A stretch of DNA of 64,000 nt from Microbacterium trichothecenolyticum (GCF_030818955.1 NZ_JAUTBF010000001.1:2976001-3040000), one strand, 5' to 3'; shown: positions 52,213-62,646, counted from the stretch's first letter. Program-made: numbers and translations. The notes: generated by a model not told the origin, from the letters alone.

Positions 52213-52965
52213 TCAGGACCCCGCCGCGCGACCCGCCGCGAACCCTTCCGCATACGCCTCGTCGGCGCCCTGGCGAAACATGTCGCGCGCCGGGTCGCGC
52301 ACGATCGAGCGGGCTCCGGGCAGGTCGAGGTCGCCGACCAGGTCGGCGCGTCCGCGCACGACGGCGACGGGCCGGCGCGCGGCCTTGCCCTTGACGAGGT
52401 CGGTGGCCGCGGCGATCTCGTCGGCCACGCACGGCAGCGTCACCACGAGCGGGCGGCCCTCGGTATCCGTCGTCCCACGGAGGTCCTCGAAGACGTGGAT
52501 GCCGCCGGCCCCGATCGCGTGATCGGTCTGGCCCTCGCGCCAGGCGCGGCCGAGCGTATCGGTGATGATCACGCCGACGCGGGCGACGGCGCGCAGACCC
52601 TCGGCGAGGCGCCGGGCGGAGGCGTCGGGGTCGACCGGCAGCAGCAGCACGGTGCCCTCGGGGGTGTTGCTGGCATCCACCCCGGCCGCGGCCGACACGA
52701 TCCCCAGCGGGTTCTCGACGATGCGCGTCACGTGCCCGGTGGGAGACGTGCGGGATGCCACGAGGCGGACGGTCTCGCGGGTGATCGCGTCTTCCCGGTC
52801 GTCGGCGCGGATGATGCGGCCCTCGGCCTTCGAGACGACCTTGCTGGTGACGACGACGATGTCGCCGTCTTCCAGGGGCCGATCCACGGCATCCAGGATC
52901 ACCCCGACGAGGTCGTCGCCCGGGGCGATCTCGGGGATGCCGTCGAGGGCCCAGATCTGCAGCAC
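52213..52965 (-). CDS. cofE: coenzyme F420-0:L-glutamate ligase
   Basis: Adds glutamate to F420-0. 250 residues: GTG start at 52965, [43 protein letters not shown] (GTP-binding/catalytic region), [34 protein letters not shown] and [27 protein letters not shown]. It consists only of the ligase domain; the FMN domain of mycobacterial FbiB is absent, as expected outside mycobacteria. With fbiC at the window start it shows that F420 genes are scattered. The GNAT gene ends one base before its start. Confidence 0.94.
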   Translation of the reverse strand: MLQIWALDGIPEIAPGDDLVGVILDAVDRPLEDGDIVVVTSKVVSKAEGRIIRADDREDAITRETVRLVASRTSPTGHVTRIVENPLGIVSAAAGVDASNTPEGTVLLLPVDPDASARRLAEGLRAVARVGVIITDTLGRAWREGQTDHAIGAGGIHVFEDLRGTTDTEGRPLVVTLPCVADEIAAATDLVKGKAARRPVAVVRGRADLVGDLDLPGARSIVRDPARDMFRQGADEAYAEGFAAGRAAGS

Positions 52966-52966
52966 G

Positions 52967-53473
52967 TCAGCGGACGAAGCGCACCTCGGTGAGCTCCTCG
53001 CCGAGGAAGGGCTGCACCTGCGTCGCGCCGTCGAGAGCGAAGCCGTTGCGCGTGTAGAAGCGGTGCGCGCGGGGGTTGTCGTCGGCGACCCAGAGGTACA
53101 CGCCCTCGTCTTCGCCGACGGCGGCGTCGAACAGTCGCTGGCCGATGCCCGTGCCGTGGTAGGCGTCGAGCAGGTAGATGAAGTACAGCTCGCGCTCGCG
53201 CGGCGCGTCGTCGTCGCGGGCGGGTCCGGACCCGACGAAGCCGACGATCTCGCCGTCGACGAGGGCAGCATGCATGCGGTAGCCGTCGCCCTGGGCCGCC
53301 CAGTGGGTCCAGAGCTCGGCCATCCGGCGGGGGGAGACGGCCTCGAGCGCCGCCTTGCTGATCAGGTGGTCGTAGGTCTCGTGCCAGCAGGCGGCGTGCA
53401 CGCGGCCGAGGGCTTCGGCGTCGACGTCGCGCACCGGACGGACGACGATGTCGGTACGGGTTTCGGCAGTCAT
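52967..53473 (-). CDS. GNAT family N-acetyltransferase
   Basis: 168 residues of the GNAT fold: [26 protein letters not shown] at the N-terminus, [45 protein letters not shown] (acetyl-CoA loop Q/RxxGxG/A seen as GTGIGQRL) and [21 protein letters not shown]. The substrate cannot be deduced. It is directly upstream of cofE on the same strand and may be cotranscribed, but no link to F420 is known. Confidence 0.9.
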   Translation of the reverse strand: MTAETRTDIVVRPVRDVDAEALGRVHAACWHETYDHLISKAALEAVSPRRMAELWTHWAAQGDGYRMHAALVDGEIVGFVGSGPARDDDAPRERELYFIYLLDAYHGTGIGQRLFDAAVGEDEGVYLWVADDNPRAHRFYTRNGFALDGATQVQPFLGEELTEVRFVR

Positions 53474-53709
53474 GGCGTGACTCTACGCGCGGCGCCCGCC
53501 GAGGTGAAATCGGCGGACGCGACGGCGCGGATGCGGTAGAGGGTGTCCAATCCGGCGCGCCTCGATCGCCTCGCCACCCGTTTCCGGATGCCATTGCTCA
53601 CGGCCTTCGCGGGGCGTGTTGGCGGCGAAGCCTGTCGTGCCCCCGCTGATTTGTACTACTCGCACAATGACATCGCGGATCCGTCATCGAATCGCTACGC
53701 TCGCCGATC

Positions 53710-54270
53710 GTGAACGTCCTCTGGCGCACCCTCCTCGTCCTCCTTCGCGCGCGTCGTCGCCTGCGGCGCGAGGGGCCCGTCGACCCCACCACCGTCGCGC
53801 GCCTGCGCATCCGCGTGCTGCCGAGCGACATCGACCTGCTGCGCCACCTCAACAACGGCCGCTACCTGTCGCTGTTCGACCTGGGGCGGTGGGATCTGCT
53901 GACCCGCGCCGGCCTCATGGCGGCGATGACGAGACAGGGCTGGTACGCCGTGGTGGCGGCCGAGACGATCACGTTCCGCCGCTCGCTGGAGCTGTGGCAG
54001 CGCTTCGACCTCGAGACGCGTCTGATCGGACACGACGACCGCGCGGTGTATCTCGAGCACCGCGCCCTGGTGAAGGGCGAGATCTACGCGCGCGCGATCA
54101 TCCGCGCGCGCATTCTGCGCCGCACCGGCGGTACCGTGCCGCACGACGAGCTCTTCGCCGCGGTGGGTCGCCCCGAGGGACTGCCCGACATCGAGGCATG
54201 GGTGCACGAGTGGGCCGACGGCTCGGCGCTGCCGTCGACGAAGCGGCCGGCGCCGAGCGTCTGGGAGTGA
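53710..54270 (+). CDS. acyl-CoA thioesterase, hotdog fold (THEM6-like)
   Basis: 186-residue hotdog protein. RIRVLPSDIDLLRHLNNGRYLSLFDLGRWDLLTRAGL is the 4HBT-type motif (D-x-x-x-H-x-N-N-x-x-Y), ITFRRSLELWQRFDLETRLIGHDDRAVYLEHRALVKGEIYARAI the central strands. The WDLLTR pattern places it near the THEM6 group. It is likely a cytoplasmic thioesterase of unknown acyl preference. Start GTG at 53710, preceded by GATC only; an upstream ribosome site is weak. It converges on the CE7 esterase gene. Confidence 0.82.
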   Translation: MNVLWRTLLVLLRARRRLRREGPVDPTTVARLRIRVLPSDIDLLRHLNNGRYLSLFDLGRWDLLTRAGLMAAMTRQGWYAVVAAETITFRRSLELWQRFDLETRLIGHDDRAVYLEHRALVKGEIYARAIIRARILRRTGGTVPHDELFAAVGRPEGLPDIEAWVHEWADGSALPSTKRPAPSVWE

Positions 54271-54297
54271 GACCCCGGCGCCCGAGCCGCCGCGTCG

Positions 54298-55275
54298 TCA
54301 GCGCCCGAAGCGCGCGTCGAGCCAGGCGACCTGGCGCATCCAGTGGCGATGACCGCCGCCCTCGTGTCCGTTGTACGGGTACACCTCGATAGCTGCATCC
54401 TCGGAGGCCAGCGCGTGGAACGCGGCGAACACCCCCGAGGGCAGCACGATGTCGTCCATCAGCCCGACCGAGAAGAACGCCGGCGCCGTGATGCGGCGCG
54501 CGAGGATCGCGCCGTCGATGTGCGACAGGGTGTGCAGGGCGCGGTCCACGTCGTCGCGGTGGACCGACAGGTAACGCGTGATCTCGGTGAAGGGTGCCGA
54601 CGGCGTGCGCACGATCGCGTTCGGGATGTCGCACAGGAACGGCACGTCGGGCAGCACCGCCGCCACCGCGTCGCCGCTCAGCGCCGCCGCGGCGATCGAC
54701 AGGGCACCGCCCTGGCTGCCCCCGGTCACGGCCACCCGGGCCGAGTCGACGCCGGGCAGCGCCCGCACCTCGTCGACGAGTCGAGCGGCGTCGGTGTACA
54801 GGCGGCGGTAGTAGTAATCGCGCGGATCGAGGATGCCGCGGGTCATCACACCGGGGAACGCGGCCGTCGACCCGTGGGGGTCGGGGGTGTCGCCGAGGCT
54901 CCAGGTGGAGCCCTGCCCGCGCGTGTCCATGATCACGTGGACGTAGCCCGCGGCGGCCCACGTGAGCTTCTCGCCCGGGAGTCCTCGACCGCCGCCATAG
55001 CCGATGTACTCGACGACGGCGGGGAGGACCTCGTCGCCGACCGGGCGCACGACCCACCCACGGATCTCGTCACCGGCGAAACCGGTGAAGGTGAGATCGT
55101 GCACGCTCAGCGCCCGCACCGGGGCGTCGACGGGGGTCAGGGTGATCGGCCGGGCGACCTCACGCGCCTCGGCGAGCGTCGCCTGCCAGAACGCATCCAG
55201 TCCGTCGGGCACGGGGAGGGCCGGACGGTACTCGCGCAGCAGCTCGAGGGGCATGTCGGTGAAGGTCTGGGCCAT
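54298..55275 (-). CDS. CE7 acetylxylan esterase / cephalosporin-C deacetylase
   Basis: Alpha/beta hydrolase of 325 residues. The CE7 signature is complete: HVIMDTRGQGSTWS (RGQ), VAVTGGSQGGALS (nucleophile Ser in GxSQG), SVGLMDDIVLPSG (Asp) and NGHEGGG (His in HE). It has no signal peptide (starts MAQTFTDMPLELL), so it should act in the cytoplasm on imported acetylated xylo-oligosaccharides. It fits with the GH51 arabinofuranosidase 5 kb away as hemicellulose use. Start ATG at 55275. Confidence 0.95.
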   Translation of the reverse strand: MAQTFTDMPLELLREYRPALPVPDGLDAFWQATLAEAREVARPITLTPVDAPVRALSVHDLTFTGFAGDEIRGWVVRPVGDEVLPAVVEYIGYGGGRGLPGEKLTWAAAGYVHVIMDTRGQGSTWSLGDTPDPHGSTAAFPGVMTRGILDPRDYYYRRLYTDAARLVDEVRALPGVDSARVAVTGGSQGGALSIAAAALSGDAVAAVLPDVPFLCDIPNAIVRTPSAPFTEITRYLSVHRDDVDRALHTLSHIDGAILARRITAPAFFSVGLMDDIVLPSGVFAAFHALASEDAAIEVYPYNGHEGGGHRHWMRQVAWLDARFGR

Positions 55276-55373
55276 GCGTGGTCTTTCGTCGAGGAGGGGC
55301 TGCACCGACAGTAGCGAATCCCGTGCCGACGTCGGCGGGTACGTGACGCGAGGAGACGCGCGGCACAGACGAC

Positions 55374-55402
55374 GGCCCCGACCGCGCGAAGCGGCCGGGG
55401 CC
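55374..55402 (-). terminator. hairpin terminator of the S1 protease gene
   Basis: GGCCCCGACCGC-GCGAA-GCGGCCGGGGCC, a stem of about 12 bp with a five-base loop, 22 bp after the protease stop on the minus strand. There is no long T-run, as usual in this DNA. Confidence 0.8.
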
Positions 55403-55424
55403 TTCGGGGTACCGGGGAACGGGA

Positions 55425-56543
55425 CTAGCTGGTGAGCAGGCGCAGGCCGTAGTTCTGCAGGATCTCGTTGACGGGCTGGAAGTAGGTCGTCCCGCCCGAC
55501 GAGCAGTTGCCCGAACCGCCCGAGGTGACGCCCTGGGCCTGGTTGCCGGCGAGCAGCGACCCGCCCGAGTCGCCCGGCTCGGCGCAGACGGTCGTGCGGA
55601 TGAGGCCCGAGACCGTTCCTTCGGCGTAGCGCACGGTGGAGTTGTACGCCTGGATCTGGCCGCAGTGCCATCCGGTCGTGGAACCCGAGCGGCAGACGGT
55701 CGCGCCGACCGCGGCCTGGGTGGACCCCTTCACCGCGACGGCGCCGCCGGCGTAGTCGTCGACCTGGCCGACCGGGGTGTGACCGGGGGTGGCCACCCAG
55801 GCGTAGTCGTTGCCGGGGAACGACGATCCCTGGAACGTGCCGTAGGTCGTGCTGTCGCCGACGTCGCCGCAGTGGCCGGCGGTGACGAAGCCGCCCTGCA
55901 CCGCGAAGCCGACCGAGCAGCGACCCTGGTTGTTGATGTAGTACGCGATACCGCCGCGGATCGTGGCGAGCGTCTCGGGCGCTTCGACGCCCGTCTGCAG
56001 ACGCACCGCATCGGCGGGGACACCCAGGGTCTCGACGAAGTCGGCGGCGGCCTGGTCGCCACCGGCGACGACGTCGACCACGACGTCGTTGCTCGCGACG
56101 TCGATCCACCACGAGGGGATGACGTCGGGCACGCTGCTGGACTCGAGCTGGGCGGCGATCGCCTCGAGATCGTCGAGCGAGTGCGCGGCGGCGACGGGCA
56201 CCGCGCCGGCGTCGGCCGCCGCGGACAGCGCCGTGTCGGTCGTCGCCGCGGCGTACACCGTGCGCGTGGTCTCGTCGAGCCAGGTGCCGGCGAACGCGTC
56301 GCCGGTGGCCGCGGCGACATCGTCGGCCGTACCGGTGGCGTCGGCCTGGAAACGCAGCACGTCTTCGGCGCCGGTGATGTCGGTGCCGAGCTCGGCCGCC
56401 ATGGCGTCGAGCAGCTGCGGGTCGACGCCGTCGACGGCAGCGTCCGGTGCGGGAGTCTGCGCCAGGGCGGGAGCCGTGGCGGCGGTGGTCAGGAACAAGC
56501 CGAGGGCAGTAATGCCCACGGCCGCTTTCGATATGCGGTTCAC
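55425..56543 (-). CDS. secreted S1 family serine protease (alpha-lytic/streptogrisin type)
   Basis: 372 residues. Start GTG 56543, nine bases after GGAAGG; an upstream ATG at 56603 lacks that spacing. Signal peptide 1-30 (AAVGITALGLFLTTAATAPALA). Residues 30-185 are the alpha-lytic-type pro-domain. The mature protease begins near IRGGIAYYINNQGRCSVGFAV with His in FVTAGHCGD, Asp in SSFPGNDYAWVATP and Ser in CAEPGDSGGSLLAG; six cysteines can form three disulfides. It ends with NYGLRLLTS and TAG. Probably an extracellular protease for protein scavenging. Confidence 0.94.
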   Translation of the reverse strand: MNRISKAAVGITALGLFLTTAATAPALAQTPAPDAAVDGVDPQLLDAMAAELGTDITGAEDVLRFQADATGTADDVAAATGDAFAGTWLDETTRTVYAAATTDTALSAAADAGAVPVAAAHSLDDLEAIAAQLESSSVPDVIPSWWIDVASNDVVVDVVAGGDQAAADFVETLGVPADAVRLQTGVEAPETLATIRGGIAYYINNQGRCSVGFAVQGGFVTAGHCGDVGDSTTYGTFQGSSFPGNDYAWVATPGHTPVGQVDDYAGGAVAVKGSTQAAVGATVCRSGSTTGWHCGQIQAYNSTVRYAEGTVSGLIRTTVCAEPGDSGGSLLAGNQAQGVTSGGSGNCSSGGTTYFQPVNEILQNYGLRLLTS

Positions 56544-56742
56544 GTGGAGTGACCTTCCATCCAGGGGGGATAAATGGTGGGGTACCCACCGACATGTAAA
56601 CACGATCCGGACGAAAAGCGAAGGAATTCCTGGTAATTCTTGTTACGAGTGCAAAAACCCCTCGTGCTCCGCTCTCCATTCCGATCCGACGTTGCGCGGC
56701 GGGCCGCGCGAGCGCTCCGCGCGCGATCCCTAGGCTGGCGGC

Positions 56743-59700
56743 ATGAGCATCGAAGACCCGCGCGGCACCGGTTTCACGCTCTCCTGCGACATCGCCGCGC
56801 GCGCGGCCGAACGCGCGGCGGGCTTCGTCGCCCGCTCGCCCCGCGCCTCCGGTGAGACGCGCCGCAGCGAGCTTGCGCGCGATGCCGCCGCCGCCGGCTT
56901 CCTCGCGGCGGTCGCCGACGGTGTGCTCCGCCCCGAGAGCACGACCGCAGCCGCAGCGACCCTGCACCGTCTGGCCGGCGAGATCCCCGCGAGCCTTCCC
57001 TGGCTCGTGCGCGGTGCGCTGCAGATCGGCGGCGCCGTCGCGCCCGTCCTCCCCGCCCCGGCCGTGCCCCTCGTGCGACGCGCGCTGCGTGACGTGCTCG
57101 GCGGGCTCGTTCTCGACGCGCGCCCCGACCGGCTGGGGGCGGCGCTGTCCGCGCTCGCGGCTCAGGGTGCGCCCGCCGACGTGCGGCTCCTCGGTCCCGC
57201 CGTGCTCGGCGAGGCGGCCGCGCGGCGCCGGCTCGACGGCATCCGGACCCTCGTCGCCCGCGACGACATCACGCGCGTATCGCTGCCCGTCGGCGACGTG
57301 GTGGCCGGGCCCTCGCCGTGGGCGTTCGACGCCGACGTCGAGCGCGCCGCCGAACGCCTGCTTCCGCTCTTCGTCGACGCGCTCGCCCACGACACCCACG
57401 TCACGCTGGTCGCGCAGGGCCGAGACGACCTCGATCCGACGGTCGCTGTGCTCACCCGCGTGCTCGAGGAGCCTCGCCTGCGCGGCCTGTCCGCGGGCAT
57501 CTCGGTGCCGGTCGCCGTCGTCGAAAGCCTGGATGCGGTGCGCGAGCTGGCGGCGTGGGGGCGGCAACGGGTGTCCGACGGCGGTGGCCGCCTCACCGTG
57601 CGTCTCGATGACGCCCCACCGTGCACGGCGGACGCCGTCACCGCCGCTCGCCACGGGTGGAGCGTGCCCGCACTCACCGGCCGCGACGACATCGATGCCC
57701 TCACGGTGCGTATCGTTCGTGAGGCATCGGGTGCCCGTGCCCGCGATGGTCTCGCCGTCGAGTTCGCCACCGCCGATCCCGAGCGGGCGGCTCTCGTGCT
57801 CGCCCTGGCCGACGACGCCGGGAGCGATGTCACCCTGACGCTGCCGACCGCAGCCGCCTGGTCGCCGGACGCCCCGCACCTCGTCGTCGCGGCCGTCGCC
57901 CACCCCGATGATCTCGACGTGATCGCCGCCCGCCTGGCCTCGGCCTACGCCGATCTCGTGGCGAGCGCGCCGCCGCTTCCCGTCATGGCGCCTGACACCG
58001 CCGGCCTCGACGGCACCCCGGGCCCGCAACCGGACGCCTCGCCGTCCGCGCAGGCGGCCGGCGCCCAGGGCGACGGCCTCGACGCGGACGCGGACACCAT
58101 CGCCGCCGAACCGGCTCCGGCCGCCGAGGCGGACACCGCGCCCCTCGACGAGGGAACTCGCCCTATCGCCCCCGAAAACGCCGCGGTCGCCGCCCGCGCG
58201 CAGCGGGCACTCGTCGCCGCCGAAGCCCCGGCCCCGGCGGGACGCACGCCGCAGCGCGACGTCGCCGCCGATCGCGCGATCCTCCGCGAGCGCGCCGACG
58301 ACGATGCGGTCGAACCCGGGCTCACCCAGGCGGTGCTCGGCATCGCGCGTGAGGCCGCGGCATCCGGGGACACCTCCGCCCTGGGATCCGACGTGCAGCA
58401 GATGCTCTTCGGGGGGCAGGCCTTCGTCGACACCGCGGTGTTCTCGGTTCGCGAGAGCGCTGAGCTCTCGGGAGGCGCGCCCGGTTTCCGTAACGTCGCC
58501 GACACCGATCCCACCGTGCCCGACGACCGCGCCTGGGCGCTCGCCGTGCTCGCGCGCGTCGCGGAGTCGACCGCGGGCGATGCCACCGCGGCGGCGGGAC
58601 GCGTCGACGACGAAGCCGGCCTCGACGCCGTCGTCGCCCGCGTCCGTGCAGCCGCCGAGCCGTGGGGCGCACTGGCCGCCGCCGACCGGGCGGCCGTGCT
58701 GCAGTCGGCGGCGCGTGCCCTGGCGGACCGTCGCGGGGAGCTCATCGAGGTGCTCGCCTCGGAGGGCGGTGCCCTGGTGGCAGAAGCCGATGTCGAGGTG
58801 AGCCAGGCGGTCGACGCCGCCGCGTACTACGCCGCGACGGCGAAGGAGCTCGACCGCGTACCCGGAGCCGTGTTCGTGCCCGACCGCGTCACCGTGGTCG
58901 CTCCGCGGTGGAACGCTCCGGTGGGGCTCTGCGCGGCTGAGGTGCTCGCGGCTCTCGGCGCCGGCTCGGGCGTCGTGCTCACGCCGTCGCCGCGCGCGCG
59001 GCGGGCGGGCGCGGTCGTCGCCGAGGCGCTCTGGGCCGCCGGCGTGCCGCGCGACCTGCTCGCCTACGTCGACCTGAATGAAGAGGCCTCGGGGCGCGCG
59101 CTCGTCGTGCACCCGGGTGTCGACCGCGTGCTGCTCGCCGGTGCGCGCACCACCGCGGAGCGTTTCGCCGCGTGGCGTCCGGCGTTGCCGCTGCAGGCGT
59201 TCACCGCCGGCCGCAACGCCGTGATCGTCGCCCCCTCGGCCGACCTCGACGAAGCCGTTGCCGACATCGTGGCCGGTGCCTTCGCGCGCGCGGGGCAGGC
59301 CGCCACGGCCGCCTCGCTCGTGATCCTCGTGGGGGCGGTCGCCCGGTCGGCGCGATTCACCGACCAGTTGAAGGATGCCGTCTCGTCGCTGCGCGTCGGA
59401 CCGGCCGATGATCCGCTGTCCGACGTCGGCCCCCTGGTCGAGGAGCCCCGCCGGCGAGGTGCGGCGTGCGCTCACCGTGCTCGGCGAAGGAGAGCGGTGG
59501 CTGGTGCAGCCGCGCGAGCTGGATCTCGGGCCTGAGACGGCCGGCCGGTTCTGGACGCCCGGCGTTCGCACCGGGGTGAACGCCGGCTCGCACCTGACGC
59601 GTGCCGCGGTCGCGGCGCCCGTGCTCGGCATCCTGCACGCGCCGACGGTGACGCGTGCGATCGAACTGCAGAACGCCATCGGTTCCGGGTACGTCGCCGC

Positions 59701-60622
59701 GTTGCACACCCGCGACACGGCCGATCTCGACCTCTGGCTCGACGGGGTCGAGGCCGCCGTGCTGCGGGTGAACCGTCCGACCACGGGGGCCGTGGTGCAG
59801 CGCGAACCGGTCGGCGGATGGGGCGAGGCCGTCGTCGGCGACGTGGCGATGTCGGGCGGACCGAACCGTCTGGTGACCCTGGGCACGTGGCGGCCGTCGT
59901 CGGGCGGCGCCGCCTCGTCGACCCTGCACCTGCGAGGGCTCGACAGTCGTATCACCGCGCTCATCGAGGCGGCGCAACCGACGCTGTCGTACGAGGCGTT
60001 CGATTGGCTTCGACGCGGGGCCCTGTCCGACGCCGTCGCGTGGGATCGCGAGTTCGGCCGGGTCAAAGACGTGTCGCGCCTGGGCGTGGAGCGCAACCTC
60101 TGGCGGTACCGCCCCACCGATGTCGCCGTGCGGGCGACCGGCGACGCCGCGTGGCATGCCGTGCTGCGGGTGCTCGTCGCCGCGGTGCGTTCGGGATCGA
60201 CCTTCAGCCTCAGCACGCCCGTGGGTCTTCCCGCCGCGGTGCGCCATCTGCTCGGCGAGTCCGGCGTCGCCGTCTCGGTCGAGAGCGACACGGAATGGCT
60301 GCAGCGTCTGTCGGGCGGCGTCGCCAATGTCGCCGAGGCCGTGGTGGCTGCCGACGACGCGCTCGACGCCGAGCTGATCGACACATCTGTCGGCGGGTCG
60401 CGCCCGTCGCGCGTGCGCCTGGTCGGTCCGGCTGCGACGACGGCGGGCCTGCGCGCCGCCATCGCCGAGACCGTGGCGGGAGAGGTCTCGTCGACCGTCT
60501 ACGCCGACGAGGTCACCACGGCCGGGCGTCTCGAGTTGCTGCCTTTCCTGCGCGAGCAGTCGGTCTCGATCGCGGCCTTCCGCGGGGGCCGCCGCGACGC
60601 CTGGAGCGCCGAGGTCATCTGA
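56743..60622 (+). pseudogene. PutA-like proline dehydrogenase/P5C dehydrogenase, degenerate and frameshifted
   Basis: Aligns over its whole length (about 1292 codons) with actinobacterial PutA but is split by a +1 shift at the CCCC run 59446-59449 (VEEP then AGEVRRALTVLGEG). The PRODH-like half (about 1-420) keeps the fold (LPWLVRGALQIGGAVAPVLP, RLLGPAVLGEAAARRRLDGI) but lost catalytic and flavin residues: VRLVKGA reads VRLDDAP, and the final RRLEEN reads ARLASA. The ALDH half keeps the NAD-binding outline, yet the catalytic Cys is Ala854 (AGQAATAAS for AGQKCSAAS) and the catalytic Glu is Phe820 (LQAFTAGRN). So before the frameshift it already looked like a non-enzymatic paralogue. A sequencing error at CCCC would restore one long pseudoenzyme. 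Confidence 0.82.
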
Positions 60623-60729
60623 CGCGGTGCCCGATGACGCCGAGGCACGCCGGGACGGCGGTTTCGAAAACGTTCAGCGAACGGGTCGCTCCGAGCTAGC
60701 GTGGGCGGCGACACGCGCAAGGAGCACCG

Positions 60730-62277
60730 ATGACCGCTGCCCGACTCACCGTCGACCCCCGCTTCGCGATCGGCCCCGTGCGCCGCCGCCTGTTCGGCGG
60801 TTTCGTCGAGCACCTCGGCCGCCACGTGTACGACGGCATCTACGAACCGAGCCATCCCTCGGCCGACGAGCAGGGTTTCCGCGTCGATGTGCTGGAGCTC
60901 GTGCGCGAGCTCGGCGTGTCGATGATCCGCTATCCCGGCGGGAACTTCGTCTCGGGCTTCCGGTGGGAAGACAGCGTCGGCCCCCGCGAGGAGCGTCCGC
61001 GGCGGCTCGACCTCGCCTGGCATTCGACCGAGACGAACGAGGTGGGCCTGCACGAGTTCGCCGACTGGCTCGACAAGGCCGGCAGCGACCTCATGCTCGC
61101 CGTCAACCTCGGCACGCGCGGCACGCTCGAAGCCATCGATCTGCTCGAGTACGCCAACGTCCCGGGCGGCTCCACGTTGTCGCAGCAGCGCGTCGACAAC
61201 GGCCGCGCGGCGCCGTTCGACGTGCGCGTGTGGTGCCTCGGCAACGAGATGGACGGACCGTGGCAGCTGGGCCACCGCTCGGCCGACGACTACGGCAAGC
61301 TCGCATCCCGCACGGCGAAGGGTATGCGGCAGGTCGACCCCTCGATCGAGCTCGTCGTGTGCGGATCGTCGGGCGCGCAGATGCCCACGTTCGGCGAGTG
61401 GGAGCGCGTGGTGCTGGAGCACACGTATGACGACGTCGACATGATCTCGTGCCACGCGTACTACCAGGAGCACGACGGCGACATCGACTCGTTCCTCGCC
61501 TCGGCGGTCGACATGGATCGCTTCATCGAGGCGGTGGTGGCCACGGCCGACCACGTGGGAGCCGCCCGCGGCAGCAGGAAGCGCATCGACATCTCGTTCG
61601 ACGAGTGGAACGTCTGGTACATCGACCGCGTGGCGTCCGTGAAGCCCACCGCGATCGACGACTGGCCGGTCGCGCCGCGCCTGCTCGAGGACGTCTACTC
61701 GGTTCTGGATGCCGTCGTGTTCGGCAGCCTGCTCATCTCGCTGCTCGCCCACGCCGACCGGGTGGCATCCGCGTCTCTCGCCCAGCTGGTGAACGTGATC
61801 GCGCCGATCATGACCGAGCCCGGCGGGCCCGCATGGCGCCAGACGACGTTCTTCCCGTTCGCGATCACCTCGCGTCTCGCCCGGGGCGAGGCCGTGCGCC
61901 TGAGGATCGAGGCGCCCACGATCGAGACGGCCGCGCACGGCACGGTGCCGGCGGTGGATGCCGTGGCCACCCACGACGCCGACACGGGAGCCGCCGCGAT
62001 CTTCCTCGTGCACCGCGGACGAGAGCAGGCCGTCGAGGTGTCGATCGACGTGAGCGGTCTCGGCGACGTCGAGGTCGTCGAGACGCACGTGCTGCACGAC
62101 GGCGATCCGTACGCGCGCAACACGCTCGACGACCCCGAGCGCGTGCGGCCCGCCGTCGTCGAGACGCGGCTCGACAACGGCATCCTGTCTCTCACGCTGC
62201 CACCGATCGCCTGGGCGGCTCTGTCGCTGCGGCGGCGGGGTCGCCTCGGCATAACTCCCGTGATGCGCGCGAGGTGA
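60730..62277 (+). CDS. GH51 alpha-L-arabinofuranosidase
   Basis: 515 residues, no signal peptide. GH51 pattern: RRRLFGGFVEHLGRHVYDGIYEPSHPSADEQGFRVDVLELVRELGVSMIRYPGGNFVSGFRWEDSVGP, acid/base Glu in WCLGNEMDGPWQLGH, and nucleophile Glu in DISFDEWNVWY. C-terminal beta-sandwich to the end (PPIAWAALSLRR). It removes arabinose from imported arabino-oligosaccharides in the cytoplasm. Start ATG at 60730 with AAGGAGC. It follows the PutA-like gene at 107 bp, with a repeat-rich spacer after it. Confidence 0.96.
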   Translation: MTAARLTVDPRFAIGPVRRRLFGGFVEHLGRHVYDGIYEPSHPSADEQGFRVDVLELVRELGVSMIRYPGGNFVSGFRWEDSVGPREERPRRLDLAWHSTETNEVGLHEFADWLDKAGSDLMLAVNLGTRGTLEAIDLLEYANVPGGSTLSQQRVDNGRAAPFDVRVWCLGNEMDGPWQLGHRSADDYGKLASRTAKGMRQVDPSIELVVCGSSGAQMPTFGEWERVVLEHTYDDVDMISCHAYYQEHDGDIDSFLASAVDMDRFIEAVVATADHVGAARGSRKRIDISFDEWNVWYIDRVASVKPTAIDDWPVAPRLLEDVYSVLDAVVFGSLLISLLAHADRVASASLAQLVNVIAPIMTEPGGPAWRQTTFFPFAITSRLARGEAVRLRIEAPTIETAAHGTVPAVDAVATHDADTGAAAIFLVHRGREQAVEVSIDVSGLGDVEVVETHVLHDGDPYARNTLDDPERVRPAVVETRLDNGILSLTLPPIAWAALSLRRRGRLGITPVMRAR

Positions 62278-62646
62278 GCGAATCTCGAGGGGATGCCGCT
62301 GAGGTTGTGCGTGTTGCTGAGGTTGTGCGCGCGGGGGCTGGGCGTGTGCCCGGGTGTGCGTGACCTCCGCGGATGACTGAGCGTGCGCTCGGGCCCGCGG
62401 CCAGCGCGACTCGCGCACAACCTCAGTGATTCGCACAGTCTCCGCCGGAAACCGCCGGGGCAGGCTGAGGATGTGCGAATGACTGAGGTTGGGCCCGTCG
62501 TTCGCGCCGGCACGGGCGGTCATGCGACAATGAATACGGCGTGCTCGGACCGACCTTTCCCCGCGCGGTGTACAGACACTGACGGGTTCGAAGGGCCACC
62601 GGGCCCCAGGACAGCGTCCGCCGCACCTTTTCTCCGAGGAGCAGAG
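62278..62646. repeat. 369-bp spacer with multiple CTGAGGTTGTGCG repeats
   Basis: CTGAGGTTGTGCG occurs at 62299-62311 and 62317-62329 and inverted as CGCGCACAACCTCAG at 62412-62426. Then TGATTCGCAC and, inverted, GTGCGAATGACTGAGG (62473-62488) form a second pair (15 of 16 match with CCTCAGTGATTCGCAC). No gene is seen. The last 100 bp probably hold the ddaH promoter and a ribosome site GAGGAGCAG. Confidence 0.85.

Noticed and set aside
53474..53709. Small gene between the GNAT and thioesterase genes
   Set aside because: Short frames only, none with a start signal or known motif.
54298..60462. A 2054-codon open frame on the minus strand through the PutA-like gene
   Set aside because: Only its last 325 codons (CE7 esterase) are real. 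The rest is antisense to the PutA-like gene and the S1 protease region, Arg/Ala/Gly-rich with no family pattern; such antisense frames are common in very GC-rich DNA.
62299..62488. CRISPR array in the ddaH spacer
   Set aside because: The repeats are short, unevenly spaced and in both orientations, without regular spacers.
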